Positions 1 to 11,317 of a stretch of DNA of 64,000 nt are shown here, piece by piece (the first letter of the stretch is position 1; every line of letters starts with the position of its first letter). Source of the stretch: Capsicum annuum (lineage: Eukaryota > Streptophyta > Magnoliopsida > Solanales > Solanaceae). The stretch is from NCBI RefSeq assembly GCF_002878395.1, contig NC_061120.1:95962583-96026582 (forward strand). Reading direction: 5' to 3'. Position numbers and translations under genes: made by a program. Below the pieces are notes generated by a model. It searched no databases. It saw only the letters and a list, made by a program, of their open reading frames with translations, and was not told the DNA's origin.

Positions 1-456
1 ATAAGTGGATCTAAGATTAAATAAAGTAAGAGTCGACCAATATCACACAAAAATCATGATGGCACACCAAAATCATACTTGTAATAAAAGCATTCAAACA
101 CTCGACCTTGGGTCTAACAAGTAATGCATACAACAGACCACGTCCTCCACCTGGCTGGGATCCTGACCAACCACCTATCCTACCTGTTTGAGAACCTTTT
201 CTAGTAACCTAGAAATTACCCCTACGACTGTAAGAACTACCTCTAGCTAAGGGATGAACTACTCTAATAGGGGGAACACTCTAAGCTGAAGCAACAATCG
301 CCCCATGATTATGGAAATCTTAAGAATAGTGACCAGGAGCTTCACAACTATAACATGTCACCTGAGCTAAACTAGAACTAATAGATCTGGTTGACCAGGA
401 ATAACCACCAAATCTACAATGAATAGAAGATGCACCTTTCGAAAACTGACAATTTC
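1..456 (-). pseudogene. gag: Element A: gag zinc-knuckle end and start of protease (Ty3/gypsy), broken
   Basis: On the minus strand a CCHC-type zinc knuckle begins at about 355 as CYSCEAPGHYS and then meets a stop where the fourth metal ligand (Cys) should be. Downstream there is a glycine/arginine-rich stretch (about 120-250) and then, at about 1-110, a segment like the PR entry of this family (NAFITSMILVCHHD), where the active-site DPGS is no longer recognisable. The same order is seen in element D (42300-42800), to which it aligns from about 130 to 450. The gag of A continues on the far side of the Athila-type insertion at 9984. The rest of pol would lie left of the window. Relic, not functional. 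Confidence 0.8.
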
Positions 457-937
457 TGCAATGTTCAGCTCTCGAGATTTTAGATTTCTGGCACCTACTT
501 CTTCTACATGTGGTCTGAGGTCTACATGGCATCCATAGGTTGACTTAGTAGATACCGAGAGTTAGTTTTCTGTTCTTCTTTGACTCTCGAACATGCATTG
601 AATACGATCAAGTCAGAAAACATCCTAATTATACATAACCGCTCCAAATGTAGCCAAAAACACCTTTTTCCCCTTTTTCATAAACTTAGCATCCATGTTT
701 TCCTACAAAACATAACCAAAACAGATTATATCTCACAAAAAAGCCTCAAAAACCTTTATTTTCTCCTCGTTTTAAGCATCGAAAGTGTGATATTTCTATA
801 GCACATCAACACCCTCAATGTAGAATCTTTGTATGTCCTCAGGCAACAAAAACACAACAAAACAAAAATGATGCTTAACTAGGAGAATTTAAGTTGTTCA
901 AGAAAGTCGGTTGTCACATTAAGTTCAAATCACAACA
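457..937 (-). repeat. Truncated 3' LTR of the Athila-type element
   Basis: From about 457 to 812 this matches 9603-9965 in the same orientation, including matching stretches around 479-600 and 9624-9740. On the minus strand the LTR starts TGTTGTGA just after the purine run at 938-946. The part corresponding to ~8519-9600 of the other LTR is missing, and at 457 the sequence passes straight into gag of element A. Confidence 0.7.
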
Positions 938-946
938 TCCCCCTCC
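938..946 (-). promoter_or_regulatory. Polypurine tract of the Athila-type element
   Basis: On the minus strand this reads GGAGGGGGA immediately before the inferred 3' LTR start (TGTTGTGA). A purine run in this place primes plus-strand DNA synthesis in LTR retrotransposons. Confidence 0.6.
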
Positions 947-2339
947 AATCTCAATTTTCAAAACCAACTGTGTATGAACATGAAGCATGGCAAGGTGATA
1001 CAATAAGATCAAGGTATGGCAATTACATTAGCAATAGATAACCACCCATATATACAAATTACACTACCCTAACAAGAAAATATCTAGAAATATGAGTCAA
1101 GTGAACTCACAATAAATATGTCCCACACATTCATATAAAATAATGCAAGTCAATGCAGTGACGGTCAAGAGACACTCAAAATCAACAAAGAATTCCAATC
1201 AATACATTTCAAATACCATAGGCTTGCCCTTATTTTCTTTACCTTAGCATTCATAAGGTCAACTTAGGATCACTATAGGACTTTTATCGGCTTGTAATCT
1301 AGGCTTTGGGGTTGGTATGATACATATGGACATTTAGAGTGACTAAGACTCCTTGGCACTAAACTAACCTTAGGGTCTAACTTACTTGACACATTTCTTT
1401 TTATTCAACCTTTATTTCTCCTTTTTATTCTTTTGTACACATTCAGGTTAGGTGTGGATTTTTTTATTATTTCTTTTTCTCTTTTCTCACAATTTTTTAC
1501 CACAACCAGCCTTACTAACTTTTTTTTTACTTAACACGTTTTCATACCCAGTTAATGTTATGAACACCTATGATAGCCACCCTCAACTTAGGCATTTTAC
1601 GTGTGTTGAGGCACATAATGTACAGGGAGGACCCATGCCAAAATGCATAAATTGTTATAAAAATGGGAAGGTGAATGGCGAAATAACAAAAATAGGCTAC
1701 AAGGCTCAAAGAAGGGATCAAGGGATATAATTCACGCATAAAAGGTGATTTAGGCTAAAAGTGGATTATATTCAAAAATGTCCTATGATGCTTTCCTTAC
1801 TAACTATCCTTCAACCTAGGCAAGACTAGCTAGGCAAGTTCTGAATTTTTACAAAATAATGGATCTAGGTAGTATCTCCCTCACACATAACACAGAGTCA
1901 ATATCACAAACTACTACCTATCCAGTTCATGCAATTGTCAGCAAATGGTTATCATGTCCCTATTCCTAATTCCACAACAAGATCCAAAAAGTTCACACAT
2001 ATATATATCAACACAGTTCTAAAAACTCAATATTTTGTCGGGGCATTAAAAATTAATCAAAACATGACTACTGCCCTAAATACGTAAAATCTCCTAATTA
2101 CACAAAAATAACATATTACAAAAAAACACAATATAACACATAATTATCCTAGACATGTCAGTTCTACAACCATAACAAGCCTAATAAAAAAGAACACAGC
2201 TATAAAAACCCATGGCGGCATGGTATGCCCACCCTGAACTAAAAACTGAGTACTTTTCTTGATGCATCAGCAAAAAGCAAAACATAGGGAAGTAAGAACA
2301 TGTTAAGGACGCACTAGACACCCAAATTAGGAGCATCCC
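947..2339 (-). other. Non-coding 3' region of the Athila-type element
   Basis: About 1.4 kb of AT-rich sequence between the env-position ORF and the polypurine tract. Short open frames here (for example 1452-1730) have low-complexity, T-rich composition and match no family I know. I see no promoter, tRNA or repeat array. Athila-type elements normally carry a long non-coding stretch here. Confidence 0.5.
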
Positions 2340-4480
2340 AAGATGGAGACATATCAAATGGTGGAGGCGGTGGTCGTGGCGGTGCACTACTAGTGGATAC
2401 ACCCTCTTCTATTGAGGTATACCTCTACTCGTTGATGAATTCAGTCTCTAAAGAATCACAACTTGCATTTTTAATGGACTTCTCATCTATCATATGAGGA
2501 TCTTACAAGTTATCTATGTGACCTCTCTTGGTCCAAACTATTGGTACCTCTTCATAATACTCTACAAAGAAATCAAAGTGTCTCATCACACAGAGGTGAT
2601 ATCTTGACCATAAGGTGTGTAATTGAGGGAGAATCTACTACATGGCTCTTTGCAAAAATATGTACCTTTGCTCATAGGATATCAAAATCCTCTCTTATTT
2701 TAACAAAATCTAGCATACCTGTCTCTGTATATCAACATATAACCCATCTCTCTATCTCATCAATCTATATTTTAAAATCAGCACGTAGCTCTGACAGTGC
2801 AGCTCTCTGAGCAGCCTCTTATCTAGCCTCGACCAACTCAAATATTGTCCTAACCCTTGATCTCATATGCCACAAAAGGGTAGTCATCTCAATCTAAACA
2901 ATCTTAAATTGAGCAGTTGTGTCCCTTTGGTTGTCCACTAAGGTCTACAAAAAAAACCTTGATACAGTAATCATACCTTTTACATAGGTTGTAGAGGATG
3001 GGTGAGTAGGCTCAGTAGATTCACCAATAGGCTCTGTGGTCAAATCTGGGGCCGAAAAAGAAGTAGTGTGTGTCTTCTCGCCCTATGTACTAAAATTAGG
3101 AGCCTCTCTCTGCTCATATATCTCTATGTCTACACTAATACCCATATTATCTCAATGTGTCTCATCAATATTTGCAGAAACTGTTGGGTCCTCAAACTAG
3201 CCCTGTGGTACTGTTTCCCGCTATCTCGATCTCCTAGAAGTGCATAAAGGTGCTATATACTTCATTATCCTCGTTTATGCAGTCGTGGTTATAGGTACCC
3301 TTTTATCAATACCTTGTAACTCAGGAACTTTGTCCTCATCATACAGCCTATGGATCAAGCAAGGAAAGGGAAGATTACTTAGCTCACTAAAAAATCTGTA
3401 ATGTAACTCATGCGTCAGACTAACTACAAAGTCAAAATCATAACTGGCCATAAGAAAGGCAACTAGTGTTGCTCCCTCCAACATTAATTTGTTATCTGAA
3501 GTAGTCAGTATCAGTTGGTATCTAATTAGCAACCACCAAAATCTTGCCTCAACTATCAATAGGCCCTACTTGATCATAGACTGAACCTCAATCCATAGGG
3601 TCGTATCACCCAGTGGTGAAATATAGTTGGCTATCCACCTAGCCATCTTTACCCTCTCTCAAGGTGCTCAGCGTCTCGCATGATCTGTCAATCAAGTGAA
3701 TCCTTAATTTGTGGTTGCACTTAGTTGTAGTTATAGGAGTGATGTAATTTAGTCCCGCCCATTTATACAGAATGGTAAAGGGGCTTCTAACTTGGTAGAT
3801 AGTCACCTTTTTAATATCAACTTTGACCATTCTAAATAGTGTGTGATCAAGTTATGGCTGTCGTGTAAATCTGATAAATTTTTGATGGTGGCATATAGGT
3901 AGGATTACGGTGGATCTATATAAACTATAAAACTCATGTACCATAGCTGAGCTATAGGAATAGAGTGGCTTAGTCATCCACTCTATCTAATATCTGTCAA
4001 ATGATTCTCATAGCTGTGGTACTCGCCCTAGCCCTGATAAGTCGATCCGACGCTCATCATAAATATACTTTATAGGCATGCCTAGATCCCAAACACAAAT
4101 TCCTCTATCATAAATATCCTATATCTCATCCACACACCACCTAAGAGGTATCTCCTTGGGAGATATGTGAAGGCGCGGCGTATTGCTATTTTAAAGTATC
4201 ATGTGAAGGATGCTCGGTAGTTTTCTCAAATTGGGGTACCTCTTTCTATTTTATATAAGTAATAGTACCCCCTCAGACTAGTGTAGTACAAACAACACCT
4301 CTAGCTCAACCTCATTAGATGAATCTTAGGACCCCTCCTCAGACTGGGGGTCCTGAGCAGTAATCTGTGGAGTAGGATTTAACACTATCTCCTCCTCTGA
4401 ATCATTATTAGTAGGAAAACTGTATGGGGGTGATATTTGTGCAAAATTCTTCCTCGTTCTTGTTGCACCTGACTGAGCAT
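2340..4480 (-). pseudogene. Env-position ORF with plant-transposon-protein-like domain, broken
   Basis: The best preserved part is an uninterrupted 94-codon segment at 3275-3559 containing EARFWWLLIRYQL, then NLPFPCLIHRLYDED. This arrangement (FWW...R, then a PFPCLI..L block) is the hallmark of the widespread putative plant transposon protein family seen in Athila-rich genomes. Upstream on the minus strand, 4330-4480 encodes an acidic Ser/Glu-rich stretch (NNDSEEEIVL), and ~3600-4200 keeps parts of the N-terminal half with stops. Downstream, ~2340-2400 encodes a proline run (PPRPPPPPPF). It sits where Athila elements carry their env-like ORF. The domain assignment is from memory. I see no convincing signal peptide or membrane anchor, so calling it an envelope would go beyond the evidence. 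Confidence 0.5.
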
Positions 4481-5750
4481 CCTAATGAATTTATCTTATC
4501 TGACTCTGCATATCACCCCATCGGCAGTATTTTCTATGTTACTTCCTTGGGTATTTCTCTAATTATACACTAGGCTTGAGAGACTCTGCCCATATCCTCA
4601 ATGTGCCAGACTTTATCTTCTTCACCACTTTAGGTGTTATATATACCTAAAAAATAAGTTAGTAGTTTCCAGCAAAAGTGAGGGATAACTAAAGTCGAAG
4701 AAAAACTTAGTTCCTCAATTTTCACCTCCCTATAACCTATTTGAAATCCAAACAAGTCCAATGTATACACATTAATCAAAAATCATGAATTCACAACAAA
4801 CAAACATGTTCAACTAGTGGTAGTAGTATTATTCATTCAAAACATAGAATCTTACTTCAAAACAATGCTTTACACTATGATTTTAGGCTACTTCAAGGAT
4901 CCAACACACAAGAATGATATTTTCTATATATTTTGCAATACAATACACATATCAAAATTTTTAAATAATACATAAAAACATATATGACCATTGCCGAGAA
5001 AGTTACCTTTTATATGAAGAACCTGAAGAGGATAATGAAGAACTCAAGAAAAACCATGGTTGGATATTATTTTTAGCATGTTCTTACAAGTTGGTATCTC
5101 AAATAAGTGTTAATTCGACCTTTAATAAAGTGTGGATTAGTTTATGTTTTAATAGGGATATTTGAATTCAAAGAGAAAAGTGATGTTTTGAGGATTTGAA
5201 TGAGTTAGAATAAGGGTAAGAATGTTTTAATATGGGTGGGGGATGTTTTGGATCATATTTAAATGATAGCGGGTCCAAAATTTAAATTTAAAACTGGGCC
5301 CAAAAAGTGACCTAGCCACGGTATCAACCCGTACCCCATACATAAAGTTTGGCTACGGGCTTAGGTACCACCTGTGGCCTGTAGGTGTTAGGCGCATATG
5401 CCTAGCCAAAATCTTTGGCTCACTTTTCTATAATCTAGACTTAGTATTTTTATATTTTTCTAGATACTTATGGTCCCACAACCTAAGTTTTAAGTACCAA
5501 AAGTAAACTTAAATGCCAGAGTCCATAACTTACCATTTTTCATCCTTAAATTTTTGACCTTTCAACTTATTACTAACCTTACCTTATCGGACTTATGACC
5601 ATGATGGGATGATCAAAGAGTCCCTTACCTGGAAATCATTGAATATAGAAATTTTTACCATATTTTGAGTAAGTTCCAAAAGCTAAAATGCCAAAAGCTA
5701 AAATACTACAAAAAGATAAAAACAACAAAAACGTGAACACTAAAAATTGA
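4481..5750 (-). other. Spacer between post-pol motif and env-position ORF
   Basis: About 1.3 kb without a readable gene. It holds AT-rich sequence (4700-5000) and a more GC-rich patch at 5280-5410 with repeated GGTACC and TAGGTG-like words, resembling the phrase at 9500-9590 in the 5' LTR. No coding family is recognisable in any frame. Confidence 0.4.
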
Positions 5751-5782
5751 GGGTTGCCTCCCACTCAGTGCTTAATTTAAGG
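5751..5782 (-). other. Conserved post-pol motif of Athila/Tat-type elements
   Basis: On the minus strand this ends TGGGAGGCAACCC, preceded by TTAAGCACTGAG. In Athila/Tat-group elements a TGGGAGGCAACCC block follows the end of pol. Here it lies only about 220 bp beyond the protease, which places the missing RT-RH-IN segment between 5782 and 6000. Confidence 0.6.
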
Positions 5783-5999
5783 TAAAAACATGACGCGGCT
5801 ATGTTGTTTACTCAGACTTCACCAACAGGCCCATGTGTTACCTCCTATGCAGTGCCCAACATAATATCACGAAATAACGTAAGTATCTTTACTACTCAGA
5901 ATTTATCAAGATACCCATAAGAGTATCCTCCAGGGTCATCAATACAAATAATCACCAATACTACCCTCATGTCGGATGGATGCTTTATTGAATTCCGTA

Positions 6000-6429
6000 T
6001 GTTAAATGTTGCCTCCTTACCATTGACTTAGAATTTCAGTTTACCTTTTTCCATATCAATTATAGCTCTTCCTGTGTCCATAAATGGTCTTCCAAGTATA
6101 ATGGGCATCTCAGTATCAACCTCATACTCCAAGATGACAAAGTTAGGTGGAAAGATAAGGTTATCCACCCTCACAATCACTGTAAAAGTGATTCTCATAG
6201 GATTCTTTACAGTACAATCAGCCATCAATAATTGCATCATAGTCTATTCTGGAGGGTTCAAGCCTAATTGCTTGAATATGACCAGCAGAATCAAATTAAT
6301 GTTGGCCCCTGAATAACACAAGCCTTGGGAAAATCAAGATGACCCTATAGTGCATGGTATAGTGAATGCTCTAAGATCACTCTTTTTATGCGCCAAAGAC
6401 CTAGTCGTGACTGCACTACAGTGGTGTAT
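6000..6429 (-). pseudogene. pol: Athila-type aspartic protease domain, active-site Asp lost
   Basis: The minus-strand reading runs FTIPCTIG, then GLCYSGANINL, then the flap and C-terminal part VDNLIFPPNFVILEYEVD and MPIILGRPFMDTGRAIID (6028-6240 is open). This is a close match to Athila protease, where the active site is D-L/S-G-A and the end is IILGRPFLATGRA. The catalytic Asp codon has become Tyr (YSGA at about 6300-6315), and a stop separates this from the next block. It would process the Gag-Pol polyprotein if intact. Gag lies directly upstream with no gap; RT, which should follow, is absent. Confidence 0.85.
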
Positions 6430-8334
6430 ATCCTCAATAGTCACTCCTTTTTTCCTTGTGACTAACTTTTTAGTGAACCTAGTGTATCTAGGTATCTACT
6501 GTAATACCTCAAGATGAGGAATGTTCAACCTTAAATCTCTCAACGTCTGAATGAATTCCTTAAACTTACCTTCTTCTTTCTTTTGCCTTAGTCTTTGAGG
6601 ATAAGTTGGGGGAGGTTTCCGGATCTATCTAACTTCTAGCTTAATGATCGAACCCATATTATTATCTTTAGAAACTCTATCTTTATCACCTATTACCTTT
6701 TTAGACTCAACAGTAAGTGTTCTATCATTAGCAATTTTAGCAGTAGGTAATAAGGGATCCATAGTAATGATACCACTATTGGTGATAATAGCAAGTATAT
6801 GACCATCTTTTTTTGGATTTTGCACTGTGTTGCTCAGAAGGGTACCTGGCTGCCTCTGGTTTAGAGTTGCTAACATCTTCAAAAACTAGTGCTCCAACTG
6901 CTTAATAGTAGTGGCATGTGACTAAACCTTTTGGGTAAACCTTAAAATATCAGCCTTAATCTCTTTAAGTTTGGTCCCCTGACTTTCTTCACCCTTCACT
7001 AGCTTAGCTAGCATCTCCTCCATTCTAGATTCTACATCGCATTTGCCTTGTGGAATGTACCTATCGCCCTTCTCTTTAAAGTCGTCCTTCTTCCTCCAGT
7101 CACTATATCTCTTTCTGCTAAAGTCTCTATATCTATCATAGTAGTTCCGACCTTGGTTCCCTTTCCTTTGGGCTTGGAAACCCTCCATCAAATAATCCAG
7201 ATAATTATCTTCTTCATCCAACTCTTACTCATATGCCTTGGAAGATAACCCCTGTGATTCTACTGTATTTACTTTATAAGATGTTACTACTACAAACTGC
7301 TTTGCTAGCACCCCAAAATCAGTCCTTAGTAATGCAATGTCTTGCACTACTGTATCATTTATTGTTCTTTAGTCACAGTAGGCACCAATAGCATAAGTTC
7401 CAAATCCAATCTCATCCTCCTGAGTTTGCCATCTTCGATTAGTGAGTGATATCTGATATAACATCTCCAATGTTGTCTCCCAACGTAATCTCATAAAAGA
7501 TCCACCAAAGATAGTATCTTCTATGGCTCTAGAACCGATGGTCAGGGCTCCGTAGAATATATTTCATAAGGTTATCCCTAACAACTAATGATTTGGCACC
7601 ACGCTCAGCTTCTTGTTTAACCTGAACTAAGCCTCGTACATGGACTCTAATTGCAGCTGCCTAAAATTATAGATCTTATCCTTGGTATGTAACATCATTG
7701 ATGGAGGAAAGAACCTATTTAAGAATTTCCTATGCAACTCGGTTTGAGTCATGATAGAGTCTCCTGACAATTCCCCTATCCATAAACATTCTTATTCTAT
7801 AAGTGATAAGGGAAAAAACCTCAATCTAAGTGCTTCCTGATCTACCCTTGGAATGGTATACGATGCGAAATCCCAAGAAAATTTGTTAGATGAAAATTTG
7901 CATCATCGGTAGGCAATCTTGCAAACAAACCCTTCAATTTTAGAAGTTTGATCATAGCACTCATAATGTCGAATTTGATGCATGGGGGAAAACATGAGGT
8001 ACTATAGTTCCAATCTCGATGGAATCAACATATCCCAGATCTTTCTTATCATCTATATATAGCTGTATGTAGTGATATGTTCGGACTACATGAACACGAG
8101 TATCTCTAGATCTGTTCTGATTCCCACCTAGTATTGCTCTATGGTCGGCTCCATGTTTATGCTGAGTGAGGTTTGCCTCATAGCTTTTTTCATCACCCTC
8201 TTGTCTGCTTCAGCTTGAGCAATAAGAAAACCACCCTGACATTTAACAATATCCTTCACTCCTTCTAGAGGCAGGGAAGGTACAACATTATGAACCCCAT
8301 CAGGATTATCAACTCTCTCCTAATCAAATATCAT
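6430..8334 (-). pseudogene. gag: Athila-type gag polyprotein, broken
   Basis: Start inferred at the ATG complement at 8332-8334, about 160 bp inside the primer site. The central capsid-like region at ~7560-7850 reads LRLRFFPLSL, then MTQTELHRKFLNRFFPPS and YNFRQLQLESMYEA, the typical Athila gag order (FPFSL...W..L...F...FFPPS...F.Q...E.LYEAW). The C-terminal part (6922-7221 open) is rich in Tyr/Arg/Lys and ends in a coiled segment (EMLAKLVKGEESQ). Then follow QRQPGTLLSNTVQNPK (~6800-6840) and PPPTYPQRLRQKK (~6590), the joint to protease. There is no zinc knuckle, as is usual in this lineage. At least four stops or frame changes. Confidence 0.8.
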
Positions 8335-8494
8335 ACAACGTATTTTTAGCATCCTCTCTTGATTGGGATTGACTTGGAGTAAGGTTTTGCCTTTAATTCG
8401 TGTGCTATTAATACAATGACGTATGCGCAACTAAGAAAAAACAAAAGGAAACCCCAAAAATTGCAACAAACCCAAATCAATACTAGCACTGTGT

Positions 8495-8512
8495 TCCCCA
8501 GCAATAGCGTCA
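8495..8512 (-). promoter_or_regulatory. Primer-binding site, tRNA-Asp type
   Basis: The minus strand reads TGACGCTATTGCTGGGGA. The canonical Athila/Tat-group site complementary to the 3' end of plant tRNA-Asp is TGGCGCCGTTGCCGGGGA. There are 4 differences in 18, all of the C-to-T or G-to-A type. It lies a few bases inside the 5' LTR and fixes the orientation and the LTR end. Confidence 0.75.
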
Positions 8513-8518
8513 ATTTCT

Positions 8519-9983
8519 TGATGATGTCCAAGTAAAACCTTCTTTTAGATATTGATATAATCGCTATCAAGATATACTAACCCGATGAATGTTGGGGTCG
8601 AATCCCAAGGGAACACTTGGTTTAGCAGATCTCAGCAGTTGTAGTCAATGAACAAAAAAGGAAAAGTAAATATGCATATTTGTTTATCGTAATCGAGAGC
8701 AAAGAATAGTATTAACTTGGTTGAAATTAGTCATAAGTGAATTACAGGATAATGTTTCTCCGGCTTCTCAAATCCATAGGCTTATCGTGTGTGTTGAACC
8801 AGTCTAGTAACTTGCATACAGAATCAATAAGTTATGTACCTTCTACTGTAGGTTGGACGAGTAGAAGCATTTCACCCTTTACCTTTTGACTCTCAGGGTG
8901 CCGCGCTACAAACCTTTAACTTGACCCAGTTAACTATTACCTTTTGAATCTCAAGTTATTAGAAAAAACCTAACCATCCTATATTGATAGATCCTAGAAG
9001 CATGGATCGACAGTTAAACTCCAAACTACAGTTATTTTTATCTTTTTCTAGTCACTACTCATTTGGAGTGAGTAGCAATATCTAGGTGGGATACTAATGT
9101 GTGCACCCATTAAGAAATCAATCATAAGAAAGTATGGTGTTGGTATTGGTTCAGATAAATGATTGCACTTCCCCTAATTTGTCAATTCACTAGGATTTCC
9201 ACAACCCTAGCTATGGGTATTAGCTGCTCATGATTGTAAATAAATAAATAGCTTTCATATAAGAAAGAATAAATGAAATAACAATGATAAGATGAATAAA
9301 AAACTACAATTGTAACTGAAAAATTAATCAAAGTTTATACGAGACAATCCCAAGAACAAAGATGGATCTTGGAATCAAAATATGTTTCTCAGTGTCAAAA
9401 GTGAGTAACTCCTACTAAAAAGTACATAAGTGATATCTATAGCACAAGAAAAAACCCTAAAAACCAAACCAAAATAAAGTAGGACAAAATAGGATCAGTG
9501 GCCACCTACTATCTAAGCTTGTGATCTGGCACGGGCACAGGTACTACCTGCATCCTAGTACAGGGAGATGGTAGCAGGTGCAGGTAGCAAGAACAAAAAA
9601 CCTACAATGTTCAATCTTTGGAATTTTAGATTTCTAGCACTTGCTTTTTCTACATGTAGTCCATAGGTCTACATGTCATCCATAGTTTGACTTAGTGGGT
9701 GATAGGAGTTAGTTTTTCAGCTCTTCTTTGACTCTCGAATACGCATTGATCATAATGAAGCCAAAAAACATCCCAATCATCCATAACTGCTCCAAAAGTA
9801 GCTAAAAACACTTTTTTTCCATTTTTCATAAGCTTAGCATCCAAATTATGTTTTCCTGCAAAACATACCCAAAATAGATCATATCTAACAAAAAGGCCTC
9901 AATAAACTACATCTTCTCCTTATTTTAAGCATCGAAAGTGTTATATTTCTACAACACATCATTGACTAGGGATGTCACAAACA
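8519..9983 (-). repeat. 5' LTR of the Athila-type element
   Basis: Right boundary: the minus strand starts TGTTTGTGACATCCC at about 9983, where gag of element A resumes. Left boundary: the primer site at 8512. The outer 380 bp (9603-9983) match the 3' LTR at 457-937; the remainder has no partner because the 3' LTR is truncated. Length about 1.46 kb, normal for Athila LTRs. No TATA box can be assigned with confidence. Confidence 0.65.
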
Positions 9984-11114
9984 CTAGACTAAACTTTGTT
10001 AGTAATTTGAATCACTACCTAAACAGCTCTACTAGGTTGACTCTGAGGCTGATACGATGGACATAGAGGATATTTGCTATAAAAATGGCTACCTCTGAAT
10101 TAGGAAATTATATAGCTCTGACTGAAACTACCCTGATATCTAGCACTCTAATCGCTGCCCCCATGGTCCTCAGATGTATCTCTTTCATAACCAGTGCCTG
10201 ATCAAAATCCGCAGCAAAAGACCTACCTACAACAACAATACTTTGATATGCAAAGTGGAAGTCCCAATCGTTGAACAAAGCAACAAACTCTCTTATATAT
10301 AGTGTACAGAATAAAATTAGCATGCCTAGTGACCTCATGAAAATAAGTCTCATACTCCATAACTATTATGGAGCCCTTTTCCAATCTAGATAACTGATCT
10401 CTAAAATAATCCCTAAGGCTACGAAGCGTATACTACTCTATGAATTTCGTAGAAACTGAGCCCATGTCAAAAAAGCAAATCCAACTGGGCTAGGCTCCAT
10501 ATAACCTATCCACTAATATCGAGCAGCCAAATTTAGATGAAATATGGTGTAGTCCAAACCATGAGTATCAACAAAGCCCAAATTATGGAGCCTATCCTCA
10601 TAAAGAATCAGAAACTCATCTGCATCCTTGCTCAGAGCACTAAAAAACCTAAGCGGAGCCATCTCAAGAATCTACGCAACATCTTTTTCTCCTCGACAAA
10701 CATAGCCGGCTAGGAAACCACTAGCCGAGAAGCTATCGACTGACAAACCACTGGCACAAGAAAAATACTGGCACCGTCTCTGCCTTAGTACCACTTTAAT
10801 TCATAAACTGTACACCATTATACGATGCATCACCAACTAATCCAAAAGCTGAACCAAGGCATCTCTGACCACTAAAGAAGAAATAAAATTTGGTGGACCC
10901 TGGGCTTGTCCCTAGGCCACCTTTGGTTGAGATGAAAGAGTCTTTGGCTTAAGAGTAAGAATAGAGTCTGGTGGAGGACCCCTATCCTGAACCCTAGATG
11001 GGGACATATCTCGTAGCTATCCATGACCTCGAGGTCATCTACAAATATGGGAAGAATCCCTAGGTTTGATCTTGAGACACTCACGTGTGTAGGTGTAGAA
11101 CATCTCCTAGCCAT
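9984..11114 (-). pseudogene. gag: Element A: gag N-terminal and central part, broken
   Basis: The start is inferred at 11112-11114 (MARRCSTP), about 190 bp inside the primer site. The open segment 10108-10353 contains LYIREFVALFND, SIVVVGRSFAADFDQALVMKEI and MGAAIRV, aligning with element D (43000-43168) at GLRLSIHM...VVAGRSFAEFLDDARVMEDM. This is the C-terminal half of a Ty3/gypsy capsid domain. Sequence from 9984 onward aligns with D from about 42777, and the preceding part of D aligns with 130-450 here. So this is the same gag as 1-456, split by the Athila-type insertion. Several stops; not functional. Confidence 0.8.
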
Positions 11115-11301
11115 CTATGAAACAGTGCAGTGAAAGAAATGTTCTATGGACCAACATAGACTCATTGCATAAAATGAGTGAAAGAAATAAAGAAATCCTG
11201 GTAATGTCCCATAGCCTCCTAAAGATAAAAGAGGACATCATCTTTCCGATGTAGTACTCTACAATACATTTTCTCTATACCAATAATACAGGTATAACCA
11301 A

Positions 11302-11314
11302 GGCTCTGATACTG
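11302..11314 (-). promoter_or_regulatory. Element A primer-binding site (initiator tRNA-Met type)
   Basis: The minus strand reads CAGTATCAGAGCC three bases beyond the LTR end (ATGACA). The common plant site is TGGTATCAGAGCC, so only the first two positions differ. Confidence 0.75.
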
Positions 11315-11317
11315 ATT

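Larger units (their letters stand above)
457..9983 (-). mobile_element. Athila-type LTR retrotransposon lacking RT and IN, inserted in gag of element A
   Basis: Read on the minus strand the parts are: 5' LTR (~8519-9983), Asp-type primer site (8495-8512), gag (to ~6430), protease (~6000-6429), a conserved post-pol motif (5751-5782), an env-position ORF (~2340-4480), a polypurine tract (938-946) and a truncated 3' LTR (457-937). Gag-PR similarity and the primer site identify the Athila-type (non-chromovirus) branch of Ty3/gypsy. Flanks on both sides are gag of element A: comparison with element D shows that only about 30 bp of host gag is missing at the junction. About 1 kb of the outer 3' LTR is also gone, so no target duplication can be read. 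No RT, RH or IN motif is visible between 5782 and 6000. Confidence 0.8.

Noticed and set aside
580..801. 73-codon open frame on plus
   Set aside because: Lies inside the truncated Athila-type LTR, and its homologous stretch at 9720-9960 does not keep the frame. Chance.
1452..1730. 92-codon open frame on plus with a hydrophobic start
   Set aside because: The start is T-rich low-complexity DNA that mimics a signal peptide; no family similarity, and it is antisense to the element.
6074..6316. Plus-strand open frame of 80 codons
   Set aside because: Antisense of the Athila protease.
7048..7248. Plus-strand hydrophobic open frame
   Set aside because: Antisense of the Arg/Lys-rich gag C-terminus, which naturally gives Leu/Phe/Ser-rich antisense frames.
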